NCBI GenBank assembly: GCA_040902425.1
Contig: JBBDXI010000061.1
Span: forward strand, 1-64,000
Direction: 5' to 3'
DNA: 64,000 nucleotides
DNA from: JBBDXI01 sp040902425
GTDB lineage: Bacteria > Planctomycetota > Phycisphaerae > Phycisphaerales > UBA1924
The notes below the pieces were generated by a model, which saw only the letters and a list, made by a program, of their open reading frames with translations, ran no database searches and was not told where the DNA came from. Each line of letters opens with the position of its first letter. Positions within the stretch are counted from its first letter, which is position 1. The translations under genes and the position numbers were made by a program. Positions 31,226 through 39,781 of the stretch are shown piece by piece.

Positions 31226-32209
31226 ATGAGTACAGATCGGCCACTGGTGAGCATCGGAGTGCCCGTTCGGAACGGGGAGAACTACCTCGCGGCCGCGCTC
31301 GAGTCGGCGCTGGGGCAGTCGATGGGGGACCTTCGCGTGATCATCTCCGACAACGCGTCGGAGGACGCGACGGAGGAGATCGCGCGGCGGTTCGTGGCGA
31401 CGGACGCGCGGGTGGAGTACCACCGCCAGGCGCGGAACATCGGGGCGGCGGCGAACTTCAACTTCGTGCTGGACCGCGCGGACGGGCGGTACTTCCGCTG
31501 GTCGGCGCACGACGACGTGCTGGGGCCGGAGTACCTGCGGCTGTGCACGGAGCGGCTGGATGCCGACCGGGCGCTGGCGGTGTGCCACACGCTGACGGGG
31601 TGCATCGACGGGCAGGGCGACCCGGACGGGACGTACGACGACGAGCTGGCGCTGGACGATCCCAGCGCCAGCCACCGCTTCTACCGGACGCTGTGGACCG
31701 ACCATTTCACCGAGATCTGGGGGCTGATGCCGCTGGCCGTCGCGCGGCGCGCGGGGCCGATGCAGGGGTACGTGGGCGCCGACCGGGGCTACCTCTCGGC
31801 GCTGGTGCTGCTGGGGCGCGTCGGGTACGTGCCGGAGTACCAGTTCTTCCGGCGCAACCACGGCTCGTGCTACTGCCGGTCGGTGATGACGATGGCGGAG
31901 CGGCGGGCGTGGTTCGCGCCCCACCGCCGGGGCCCGGCCTCGCGCGAGCTGCTCTCCAAGCTGCGGCACTACGCGGGGATGATCTCAAGGGCCCCCATCC
32001 CGGCGGCCGAGAAGGCGGCCTGCGCCCGGGCCGTGGCCGCGTGGGCCACCATCCGCACGCTGGAGCGGACCCGCGGGCGGCAGACGCACCGGCCGGCGCT
32101 GGAGACGGTTCGGCAGGCCGTGGGCTCGCCGCGCGGGGCGGTCCCGGGGCGCGCGAGGGTGCTGGCGGGGGCGGCGGCGGTGCCGGCGGGGGGGAGGCTC
32201 TCGCCATGA
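31226..32209 (+). CDS. Family 2 glycosyltransferase
   Basis: The 327-residue protein starts at MSTDRPLVSIGVPVRNG. It has the GT-A fold: VSIGVPVRNGENYLAAALES, VIISDNASEDATEEIAR, NIGAAANFNFVL and the metal-binding SAHDDVLGPEYL (D-D in place of the usual D-x-D). The C-terminal part is helical. The stop codon overlaps the start of the next gene (ATGA), so the two are translationally coupled. It should add a sugar to a cell-surface glycan in the cytoplasm or at the inner membrane face; donor and acceptor are unknown. It opens a five-gene sugar-nucleotide operon. Confidence 0.9.
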   Translation: MSTDRPLVSIGVPVRNGENYLAAALESALGQSMGDLRVIISDNASEDATEEIARRFVATDARVEYHRQARNIGAAANFNFVLDRADGRYFRWSAHDDVLGPEYLRLCTERLDADRALAVCHTLTGCIDGQGDPDGTYDDELALDDPSASHRFYRTLWTDHFTEIWGLMPLAVARRAGPMQGYVGADRGYLSALVLLGRVGYVPEYQFFRRNHGSCYCRSVMTMAERRAWFAPHRRGPASRELLSKLRHYAGMISRAPIPAAEKAACARAVAAWATIRTLERTRGRQTHRPALETVRQAVGSPRGAVPGRARVLAGAAAVPAGGRLSP

Positions 32210-32979
32210 AGGTCGCGATCCTGGCGGGCGGCGTCGGCACGAGGCTGGCCGAAGAGACCGAGATCAAGCCCAAGCCCATGGTGGAGATCGGCGGGCGCCC
32301 GATCCTGTGGCACATCATGAAGCACTACGCGGCGTTCAAGCACCGCGACTTCTACGTGGCCCTGGGGTACAAGGGCGACTACATCAAGCGGTACTTCGTG
32401 GACTTCTGCTCGCTGGAGTCGGACCTGCGGGTGGACACGGGGAGCGGGGGTATCCACCGACTGACCGACGGGCGCAAGCCCGACTGGTCGGTGCACCTCA
32501 TCGACACGGGGCTGCACACCAACACGGGGGGGCGGATCAAACGGCTGGCGCCGTACATCGGCAACGAGACGTTCATGCTGACGTGGGGCGACGGGCTCTC
32601 GAACGTCAACCTGGATGAGTTGCTGGCGTTCCACCGCCGGCACGGGAAGCTGGCGACGGTGACGGCGGTGCGCCCGCCGGCGCGGTTCGGGCACCTGGAG
32701 TTCGAGGGCGACCGGGTGATGAGCTTCTCGGAGAAGCCGCAGACGAGCGAGGGGTGGATCAACGGGGCGTTCTTCGTCCTGGAGCCCAAGGTCTTCGAGT
32801 ACATCGAGGGCGACGACACGCAGTGGGAGAAGGCGCCGCTGGAGCGGCTCAGCCGCGACGGCCAGCTCATGGCCTACCGCCACGAGTCGTTCTGGCAGTG
32901 CATGGACACCCTCCGCGACAAGAAGCTGCTGCAGGACCTGTGGGATGCGGGGTCGGCCCCGTGGAAGAGCTGGGAGTAA
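32206..32979 (+). CDS. rfbF: Glucose-1-phosphate cytidylyltransferase
   Basis: The 257-residue protein has the nucleotidyltransferase signature KVAILAGGVGTRLAEETEIK followed by PKPMVEIGGRPILWHIMKHY. Further conserved stretches are VALGYKGDYIKRYF, FMLTWGDGLSNVN and GWINGAFFVLEPKVFEYIEG, then the end KKLLQDLWDAGSAPWKSW. This is the pattern of RfbF, which makes CDP-glucose, the entry into CDP-3,6-dideoxyhexoses and branched sugars. Length is the usual one. It overlaps the GT2 gene and is followed after six bases by an epimerase. The two methyltransferases that follow fit synthesis of a C-methyl-branched deoxysugar. Confidence 0.93.
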   Translation: MKVAILAGGVGTRLAEETEIKPKPMVEIGGRPILWHIMKHYAAFKHRDFYVALGYKGDYIKRYFVDFCSLESDLRVDTGSGGIHRLTDGRKPDWSVHLIDTGLHTNTGGRIKRLAPYIGNETFMLTWGDGLSNVNLDELLAFHRRHGKLATVTAVRPPARFGHLEFEGDRVMSFSEKPQTSEGWINGAFFVLEPKVFEYIEGDDTQWEKAPLERLSRDGQLMAYRHESFWQCMDTLRDKKLLQDLWDAGSAPWKSWE

Positions 32980-32985
32980 CGCACG

Positions 32986-34017
32986 ATGCGTGTTCTCGTG
33001 ACCGGTCATCTTGGGTACATCGGGACGGTGCTGACGCCGGCGCTCCTGGCCCGGGGGCACCACGTGGTCGGGCTCGACAGCGACCTCTACGAGCGGTGCA
33101 CCTTCGGGCCCGAGAGCGAGATCGTGCGGGTGCCGTTCATGCGCAAGGACATCCGCGACGCCGAGGCGAAGGACTTCGACGGTGTGGACGCGGTGCTGCA
33201 CCTGGCGGCGCTCTCCAACGACCCGCTGGGGGACCTGAACCCGGGTCTGACCTTCGAGATCAACCACCACGCCACGGTGCGGCTGGGGGAGCTGGCGAAG
33301 AAGGCGGGGGTGAAGCGGTTCGTGTTCTCGTCCTCGTGCAGCAACTACGGCGCGGCGGGGAACGACCTGATGAACGAGGAGTCGCCGCTGAACCCGGTGA
33401 CGCCCTACGGCAAGTCGAAGGTGATGTCGGAGAAGGACCTCGCGACGCTGGCGGACGGCACGTTCACGCCGGTCTTCCTGCGGAGCGCGACGGCCTACGG
33501 CGTCTCGCCCCGGCTGCGGTTCGACCTGGTGCTGAACAACCTGGTGGCCTGGGCCTGCACCAGCGGGAAGATCATGATCAAGAGCGACGGGACGCCGTGG
33601 CGCCCCATCGTGCACATCCGGGACATCGCGCGGGCGATGGTGGGCGCGGCCGAGGCGCCGCGCGAGCTGGTGCACAACCGGGCGTTCAACGTCGGGGCCT
33701 CGGCCGAGAACTACCGCGTGCGCGAGATCGCGGAGATCGTCGCCGCGACCGTCCCCGGCGCGTCGGTGACGTTCGCCGAGGGGGCGAGCCCGGACACGCG
33801 GAACTACCGGGCGGATGGCTCGCTGCTGGCGAAGACGCTGCCGCAGTCCGTGCCCCAGTGGACCGCGAAGAAGGGGGCCGAGGAGCTGTACGAGGCCTTC
33901 CGCTCCGCCAATATCACGGTGGACGACTTCGAGGGGCCGCGGTACAAGCGCGTCGCCCACGTCCGCCTGCTCATCGAGCGGGGCCTGCTGCGGGATGATC
34001 TCCGGCGGGCCGGCTGA
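32986..34017 (+). CDS. NAD-dependent nucleotide-sugar epimerase/dehydratase (extended SDR)
   Basis: The 343-residue protein starts six bases after rfbF. It carries the Rossmann motif VTGHLGYIGTVL, the FSSSCSNYGAAG strand and the catalytic YGKSK (Y-x-x-x-K) motif. A HIRDIARAMVGAA segment and FNVGASAENYRV follow, typical of sugar-nucleotide epimerases. Within this operon it may act on the CDP-sugar made by RfbF or on its methylated product. The C-terminal domain is of normal length. It is a cytoplasmic enzyme; the exact stereochemistry cannot be read. Confidence 0.9.
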   Translation: MRVLVTGHLGYIGTVLTPALLARGHHVVGLDSDLYERCTFGPESEIVRVPFMRKDIRDAEAKDFDGVDAVLHLAALSNDPLGDLNPGLTFEINHHATVRLGELAKKAGVKRFVFSSSCSNYGAAGNDLMNEESPLNPVTPYGKSKVMSEKDLATLADGTFTPVFLRSATAYGVSPRLRFDLVLNNLVAWACTSGKIMIKSDGTPWRPIVHIRDIARAMVGAAEAPRELVHNRAFNVGASAENYRVREIAEIVAATVPGASVTFAEGASPDTRNYRADGSLLAKTLPQSVPQWTAKKGAEELYEAFRSANITVDDFEGPRYKRVAHVRLLIERGLLRDDLRRAG

Positions 34018-34056
34018 TCGAGCCGATGACACCAGTGAGCACACGAGGGGACAGAG

Positions 34057-35346
34057 GTGACCGCCATCGACACCGCAGGGACAGACCGTACCGCCGCCCA
34101 GCCCGCCGGCTTCGAGGCGCGCTGCGCGGGCGCGGCGTGCCGGTCATGCCGGAAGCAGGGGCTCACGCCGGTGCTGGACCTGGGCCAGATGCCGCTGGCC
34201 GACGGGCTGCGGACCGAGGCGGACCTGGCGACGCCGCAGGCGCGGTTCCCGCTGGAGCTGGCCTTCTGCCCGGGGTGCTCGCTGGTGCAGATCCTCGAGA
34301 CGCTGCCGCCGAAGATGCTCTTCGGGGATGACTACCCGTACTTCTCGTCGTTCTCCGACGCCCTGCTGGAGCACTCGCGGAAGAACGCGGAGAACCTGAT
34401 CCAGACCCGCGGCCTGGGGCCGTCGAGCCTGGTGGTGGAGTTGGCGAGCAACGACGGGTACCTGCTGCGGAACTTCGTGAAGGCGGGCATCCCGGTGCTC
34501 GGCATCGACCCCGCGCCCGGGCCGGCCGAGGCTGCGAAGAAGATCGGCGTGAACACGGTTTGCGATTTCTTCACCCTCGACCTGGCCCAGAAGCTGGCGA
34601 CGGAGGGGAAGCGGGCGGATGTGGTCATCGGGAACAACGTGCTCGCCCACGTCGCCGACACCAACGGCTTCGTCGCGGGCATCGCGAAGCTGCTGAAGCC
34701 GACGGGCGTGGCGGTGATCGAGGCACCCTACGTCCGCGACCTGATCGACCACGGCGAGTTCGACACGATCTACCACGAGCATCTGTGCTACTTCTCCGTG
34801 ACCTCGGCCGGGGCGCTCTTCCGGCGGCACGGCCTGTTCCTGAACCGCGTGGAGCGGCTGCCGATCCACGGCGGGTCGCTGCGGTATTTCGTGGAACCGG
34901 TCGAGCGGCCGGAGGCGAGCGTCAAGGACCTGTGGGCCGAGGAGGCGGGCGCGGGGCTCACCGGGGCGGCGTACTACGCCCGCTTCGCCGACACGGCCCG
35001 CTCCATCGCCTCCTCGCTCCGAGACATGCTGTCGAAGCTGCGGGCCGAAGGGAAGTCGATCGCCGCGTACGGCGCGGCCGCGAAGGGGGCGATCATGCTC
35101 AACTTCGCGCGGGCGGACGAGCGGGTGATCGATTTCGTGGTGGACCGCAACACCCACAAGCACGGCAAGCACATGCCGGGCAGCCGGATCCCCATCCGCC
35201 CGGTCACGGACCTGCTCGCCTGCCAGCCCGACTACACGCTGATGCTGGCGTGGAACTTCAAGGACGAGATCATGGCCCAGCAGGCCGAGTACCGGGCGCG
35301 GGGCGGGAAGTTCATCGTGCCGATCCCGTCGCCGCACGTCGTTTGA
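34057..35346 (+). CDS. NDP-hexose C-methyltransferase-type SAM-dependent methyltransferase
   Basis: The 429-residue protein is read from GTG 34057 after GAGGGG. The N-terminal zinc-binding domain is C-R-S-C-R-K-Q-G and FCPGCSLVQ (two Cys pairs). A SAM-binding domain follows (VVELASNDGYLLRNF, VLGIDPAPG, VIGNNVLAHVADTNGF). The C-terminal domain has EAPYVRDLIDHGEFDTIYHE, HLCYFS and AYGAAAKGAIMLNFA. This three-domain order is that of sugar C-3-methyltransferases such as TylC3, which methylate 4-keto-deoxysugar nucleotides. The downstream gene is a relative, so two related methyl transfers or steps are likely. Confidence 0.9.
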   Translation: MTAIDTAGTDRTAAQPAGFEARCAGAACRSCRKQGLTPVLDLGQMPLADGLRTEADLATPQARFPLELAFCPGCSLVQILETLPPKMLFGDDYPYFSSFSDALLEHSRKNAENLIQTRGLGPSSLVVELASNDGYLLRNFVKAGIPVLGIDPAPGPAEAAKKIGVNTVCDFFTLDLAQKLATEGKRADVVIGNNVLAHVADTNGFVAGIAKLLKPTGVAVIEAPYVRDLIDHGEFDTIYHEHLCYFSVTSAGALFRRHGLFLNRVERLPIHGGSLRYFVEPVERPEASVKDLWAEEAGAGLTGAAYYARFADTARSIASSLRDMLSKLRAEGKSIAAYGAAAKGAIMLNFARADERVIDFVVDRNTHKHGKHMPGSRIPIRPVTDLLACQPDYTLMLAWNFKDEIMAQQAEYRARGGKFIVPIPSPHVV

Positions 35347-35375
35347 GCGCTGGAACCTACCCTCCACAGCTCCCC

Positions 35376-36605
35376 ATGAACCCCCACGCCGCGCCATCAC
35401 CGGCGGCCGCCGCCGCCCGACTGACCGCCTGTCCCAACTGCCTCGGCGGCGCTCCGCTTGACCGCATTTACGAGATCGAGGGCATCCCCGCGCACACGTG
35501 CCTGCTGATGCCGACGCGGCAGGAGGCGCTGGACTTCCCGCTCGGCGGGCTTGACCTTGCGTTCTGCAACGCCTGCGGGTTCGTCTTCAACGCGGCGTTC
35601 CAGGAGGGCCTGCTCCGCTACGGCGAGCAGTACGAGGAGACGCAGGGCTTCTCGCCCACGTTCAATGCCTTCGCGCGGCAGCTCGCCGGGGCGCTGGTGG
35701 ACCGGTACGCGCTTCGGGGCAAGCGGGTGCTGGAGATCGGGTGCGGCAAGGGCGAGTTCGTGGCTCTGATGTGCGAGCTGGGGATGGCCGGGGGCATCGG
35801 CATCGACCCCGCCTACATCCCCGGCCGGCTGACGCAGCCCGGCGCCGACAGGGTCGAGTTCATCCGCGATTTCTACGGCCCGAAGTACACCCATCTGCAC
35901 GCCGACCTGGTCCTCTGCCGCCACACGCTGGAGCACATCGCCCCGACGCTGGAGTTCATGCGGATGGTCCGGGCGTCGATCGGCGACCGGCCGGAGACGC
36001 TGGTGGTCTTCGAGCTGCCGGATGTCGTCCGCGTCCTGCGCGAGGGGGCGTTCTGGGATGTGTACCACGAGCACTGCACGTACTTCAGCCCCGGGTCGCT
36101 GGCCCGCGTGTTCCGCCTCGCCGGGTTCGACGTGACCGACCTGTGGGAGGAGTACGACGGGCAGTACCTGCTGATCGCGGCCAGGCCGGCCCCCGCCGGG
36201 CGCCCGGGAAGCGGCGGCCCGCTCCCGCTGGAGGAGCCGCCGGCGCAGCTCCGGCCCGCGGCGGTCGGGTTCGGGCCGCGGGTGGCGGCCGTCGTGGACC
36301 GCTGGCGCGCGTGGCTCGCCGAGGGGGCGCGGAAGAAGAAGCGGACGGTGGTGTGGGGCTCGGGCTCCAAGGGCGTGAGCTTCCTGATGACGGTGAAGGC
36401 GCACGACGCGGTGGACTGCGTGGTCGATGTGAACCCGCACAAGCGGGGCAGGTTCATGCCCGGCTCGGGGCACGAGATCGTGGGGCCGCAGGACCTTCGG
36501 GATCGGGCGCCGGAGCGGGTGGTCGTCATGAACCCGATCTACATCCCAGAGATCACCCGCGACCTGGAGAAGATGGGGATGCGGCCGGAGGTCGTGGCGG
36601 TTTGA
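35376..36605 (+). CDS. Second SAM-dependent methyltransferase of the C-methyltransferase type
   Basis: The 409-residue protein starts at MNPHAAPSPA. The frame is open far upstream, but that part overlaps the previous gene and is an artefact. It has the same three-part order as its neighbour: CPNCLGGAPL and FCNACGFVFN (zinc site), VLEIGCGKGEFVALM (SAM site), then YHEHCTYFSPGSLARVFRL and VWGSGSKGVSFLMTV with VDCVVDVNPHKRGRFMPG. It is a divergent paralogue of the gene at 34057. It probably acts in the same deoxysugar or glycan pathway. There is a 29-base gap between the two genes and no strong ribosome binding site. Confidence 0.88.
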   Translation: MNPHAAPSPAAAAARLTACPNCLGGAPLDRIYEIEGIPAHTCLLMPTRQEALDFPLGGLDLAFCNACGFVFNAAFQEGLLRYGEQYEETQGFSPTFNAFARQLAGALVDRYALRGKRVLEIGCGKGEFVALMCELGMAGGIGIDPAYIPGRLTQPGADRVEFIRDFYGPKYTHLHADLVLCRHTLEHIAPTLEFMRMVRASIGDRPETLVVFELPDVVRVLREGAFWDVYHEHCTYFSPGSLARVFRLAGFDVTDLWEEYDGQYLLIAARPAPAGRPGSGGPLPLEEPPAQLRPAAVGFGPRVAAVVDRWRAWLAEGARKKKRTVVWGSGSKGVSFLMTVKAHDAVDCVVDVNPHKRGRFMPGSGHEIVGPQDLRDRAPERVVVMNPIYIPEITRDLEKMGMRPEVVAV

Positions 36606-36684
36606 GGCCGTTCGGACTTCACGCAGAGGAGACTCTTGCGATCCCTGCCCCTCCGCGGGCACTGCGCGCACTCTTGTCGCGACG

Positions 36685-37428
36685 TCACCGCGGCAGGTGC
36701 TCCAGAATGTCCAGCACCCCCTCCACCTCCCGGCGCGGGGAGACGTAGTCGGCCCGCGCCTTCAGCCGCTCATCCGCGTTCGCCGGGCAGGCGAACCACG
36801 ACACGCCCGCCGCGATCGCCTCGTCGCTGGGCGTGTCGCCGATCCCGGCCAGCCGCTCGCGCGACAGGCCCGCGGCCTCGACGAGCCGCCGGACGCCCGT
36901 GGCCTTGCTGACGAACTCCAGGTCGCAGTTGATGTAGAACCACGTCATCGAGACCCGCAGGGGCCACCCCTCGCGGCCGAACGCCTCGCGCACCCGCCCC
37001 TCGAGCGACCGCAGGTACGCCGCATCCGGGTGCCACAGCGACAGCGACGCCGCCTTCCCCGGCTGCATGACCACGCCCAAGGGCCCCAGCTCCGTCTCGA
37101 CCCAGGCCGCGGCGTCCTGAACCGCCCGCAGGTGCTCGGGCCGGATGGCCGGGTCGCGGTCCCAGCCGTTGGCGGCGGGGTGGAAGAGCCAGACGCCGTT
37201 CTCCGCCACGGCCGGGAGGGAGCGGTTGCCCAGCAACCGGCACATGGCCTCCACAAAGGGCTCCGGACGGCCGGAGCAGAGCGTGACCACCGGCCGGTCC
37301 CCCCGCTCGTACGCCAGCCGGTTGTGCTCCGCGAGCTGCGCCAGCGCGGGGGTGTCGAAGGGCTCGGACGCCTCGGGCGACAGGCAGCCGTCGATGTCTG
37401 AGATCACCGCGTCGAATCGCCTGGGCAT
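36685..37428 (-). CDS. HAD-superfamily phosphatase (Cof/sucrose-phosphatase-like)
   Basis: The 247-residue protein starts at MPRRFDAVIS after GGAGGGACGG. Motif I is SDIDGCLSPE (nucleophile Asp and acid Asp), motif II TLCSGRPEPF, and motif IV GIGDTPSDEAIAAG. The lysine of motif III is likely in FVSKATGVRRLVEAAG. The layout with a type C2 cap fits phosphosugar or phosphoglycolate phosphatases. It lies convergent with the glycan operon and divergent from the MFS/spermidine-synthase gene. It is cytoplasmic. A role in removing phosphate from a sugar intermediate of the neighbouring operon is possible. Confidence 0.88.
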   Translation of the reverse strand: MPRRFDAVISDIDGCLSPEASEPFDTPALAQLAEHNRLAYERGDRPVVTLCSGRPEPFVEAMCRLLGNRSLPAVAENGVWLFHPAANGWDRDPAIRPEHLRAVQDAAAWVETELGPLGVVMQPGKAASLSLWHPDAAYLRSLEGRVREAFGREGWPLRVSMTWFYINCDLEFVSKATGVRRLVEAAGLSRERLAGIGDTPSDEAIAAGVSWFACPANADERLKARADYVSPRREVEGVLDILEHLPR

Positions 37429-37510
37429 CCGTCCCTCCGGGGGGCCGGAGTGTAGGGCAAGCCCGGGGCCCCGTTGAGAGGCCGTGCGGGGCTGTGGTAG
37501 GCTCCCCCCC

Positions 37511-39769
37511 GTGCTCGCCCTGTTCGCGCTCACGATCTTCACCGGCGCGGCCCTGCTCTTCCTGGTCCAGCCGATGATGGCGAAGCTGGCGCTGCCGCTG
37601 CTGGGCGGGAGCCCGGCGGTCTGGAACACCTGCGTCCTGTTCTTCCAGGCGGCGCTGCTGGCCGGGTACGCCTACGCGCACTGGAGCGTGAAGTGGCTCG
37701 GGCCGCGCCGCCAGGCCGCCGTGCACATCGCCGTCGTACTCCTGCCCCTGCTGGCGCTGCCGGTGGCGATCGGGCACCGGCCCTCGGCGGGGGCCTCGCC
37801 GATCCTGTGGCTGCTGATGGCCCTGGGCGCGGGGGCCGGGCTGCCCTTCCTCGTCGCGTCCACGTGCGGGCCGCTGACGCAGCGATGGTTCGCGGCGACG
37901 GGCCACTCCCGCGGGCGCGACCCCTACTTCCTGTACGCGGCGAGCAACGCGGGGAGCCTACTGGCGCTGCTGGCGTACCCCGCGCTCATCGAGCCGCTCC
38001 TGCCCCTGGGCGAGCAGCGGGACCTCTGGACGATGGGGTACATCGTCTTCGCGGCCCTGACCGTCGCGTGCGCCGGCGTGGTGCTCGCCCGCGCTCGGGC
38101 GGGCGCGGCGGAGGCCCGCGCGCCGCGGGCCGCGCTGATCGCGGCGACGAGCGACGACCCCGCGCCCACGGCGCTGCGCCGGGCCAAGTGGGTCCTGCTG
38201 GCGTTCATCCCCAGCAGCCTGACGCTGGGGGCGACGCAGTACCTCTCGACCGACATCGCGGCCGTGCCCATGCTCTGGGTCGTGCCGATGGCGATCTACC
38301 TGCTGACCTTCGTCTTCGCCTTTGCGCGCCAGTCGCCCTCGCTGCCGGCGCTGGCCCGGCTGCTCCCGGTCAGCGCCCTGGGCCTGGCGGTCGCTTTCCT
38401 GATCGACGCCCGCCGCCCGGTGTGGGTGCTGATGGTCCTGCACCTGGCGGGGCTCTTCCTGGGGGCCCTGCTCTGCCACTGCCGGCTGGTGGCGATGCGC
38501 CCGGCGCCCTCGCGCCTGACGGAGTTCTACCTCTGGATCGCCCTCGGCGGCGTGCTCGGCGGCGCCTTCAACGCCCTGGCGGCGCCCGTGATCTTCAACT
38601 CCATCGTCGAGTACCCGCTGGTCATCGTGCTGGCCCTGCTGATGCGCCCGCGGGCGGCCTCGCGCTTCGACCGGCTGCCGAGGTGGCTGCTGTTCATCGC
38701 CGACTTCGCCATCCCGGTGCTGATCGGGGGATTGGCGCTGTGGCTGGATGACCACATCCGCGGCGACCTGGTCGAGCACGCCGCCATGGAGGACCGGCGC
38801 GAGGTGCTGCGCCTGGCCGTGAGCATCGGCATCCCCTCGATGCTGTGCTACCTGCTCGCCGGGCGGCCGGTGGGCTATGCGCTGGGGGTCGCGGCCCTCT
38901 TCGCCACCGGCATGATCTTCGGCTACCAGCGCGACGGCGAGCGCCTGCTCACCGAGCGGACGTTCTACGGCGTCTACACGGTCAGCCGCGGCGAGGTGTT
39001 CACCACGCTGGTCCACGGCACGACCACGCACGGCCTGCAGTACACGGTCGCGGACCCGCAGTTCCGGGCCATCCCCCTGGGCTACTACCACCCGCTGGGG
39101 CCGATCGGAAAGCTCATCCACGCCTACCGCGACACCCAGGGGCCGGACGGGCGGCACCTCCTGGGCCGGGCGGCGCTCGTGGGGATGGGCACCGGCGCCC
39201 TGGCGGCGTACTTCCAGGACCCGCGCCAGCGCATCACCTTCCACGAGATCGACCCCGCCATGGTCGCCATCGCCACCAACCCGGCCTACTTCACCTACAT
39301 CCCCGACTGCAAGGCGACGTGGAACGTCGAGCTCGGGGACGGTCGGCTGACGCTGGCGGCGGCCCCCGACGGGGAGTTCGGGCTGATCGTCCTCGACGCG
39401 TTCACCTCCGACGCGATCCCGGTGCACCTGCTCACGAAGGAGGCGGTGGAGATGTACGCCCGCAAGCTCCGCCCGGGGGGGCTGATCGCCGTGCACATCT
39501 CCAACCAGTACGTGGACCTGGAGCCGCCGCTGGGGCGGATCGCCGAGCACCTGGGGATGGCCTGCCTCGTGCGGCGCGACGACACCTCGGAGCAGGTGCA
39601 GCGGGAGAGCGGGCGGTACAGCTCGATCTGGCTGGTCATGGCCCACGGCAAGGCGGACCTGGCCCCGCTCTCGCGGGATGCCCTGTGGCTCTCGCCCGTG
39701 CTGCGCCCGGAGGTCGGCCTCTGGACGGACGATTTCTCGAACCTCTGGTCGGTCTTCGACTGGAACTGA
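37511..39769 (+). CDS. Multi-pass membrane protein fused to a spermidine-synthase-like domain
   Basis: The 752-residue protein is read from GTG 37511 (V-LALFALTIFTGAALLFLV), which fits the usual N-terminus of this family; an upstream GTG at 37484 adds nine residues. The N-terminal 430 residues hold about ten to twelve membrane helices (QPMMAKLALPLLGGSPAVWN, LLAFIPSSLTLGATQYLS and others). The C-terminal 250 residues are a soluble PABS/spermidine-synthase-like domain: GMGTGALAAYFQDP, ITFHEIDPAMVAIATN, LIVLDAFTSDAIPVHLLT and RPGGLIAVHISNQY. Such fused proteins are common in bacteria; actual aminopropyl transfer is unproven because the polyamine-binding aspartates cannot be verified by eye. It should reside in the inner membrane. 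Confidence 0.9.
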   Translation: MLALFALTIFTGAALLFLVQPMMAKLALPLLGGSPAVWNTCVLFFQAALLAGYAYAHWSVKWLGPRRQAAVHIAVVLLPLLALPVAIGHRPSAGASPILWLLMALGAGAGLPFLVASTCGPLTQRWFAATGHSRGRDPYFLYAASNAGSLLALLAYPALIEPLLPLGEQRDLWTMGYIVFAALTVACAGVVLARARAGAAEARAPRAALIAATSDDPAPTALRRAKWVLLAFIPSSLTLGATQYLSTDIAAVPMLWVVPMAIYLLTFVFAFARQSPSLPALARLLPVSALGLAVAFLIDARRPVWVLMVLHLAGLFLGALLCHCRLVAMRPAPSRLTEFYLWIALGGVLGGAFNALAAPVIFNSIVEYPLVIVLALLMRPRAASRFDRLPRWLLFIADFAIPVLIGGLALWLDDHIRGDLVEHAAMEDRREVLRLAVSIGIPSMLCYLLAGRPVGYALGVAALFATGMIFGYQRDGERLLTERTFYGVYTVSRGEVFTTLVHGTTTHGLQYTVADPQFRAIPLGYYHPLGPIGKLIHAYRDTQGPDGRHLLGRAALVGMGTGALAAYFQDPRQRITFHEIDPAMVAIATNPAYFTYIPDCKATWNVELGDGRLTLAAAPDGEFGLIVLDAFTSDAIPVHLLTKEAVEMYARKLRPGGLIAVHISNQYVDLEPPLGRIAEHLGMACLVRRDDTSEQVQRESGRYSSIWLVMAHGKADLAPLSRDALWLSPVLRPEVGLWTDDFSNLWSVFDWN

Positions 39770-39781
39770 TATCGTCTGCGC

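Noticed and set aside
34560..35375. Upstream extension of the second methyltransferase
   Set aside because: It overlaps the first methyltransferase in another frame; the ATG at 35376 gives the normal family N-terminus.
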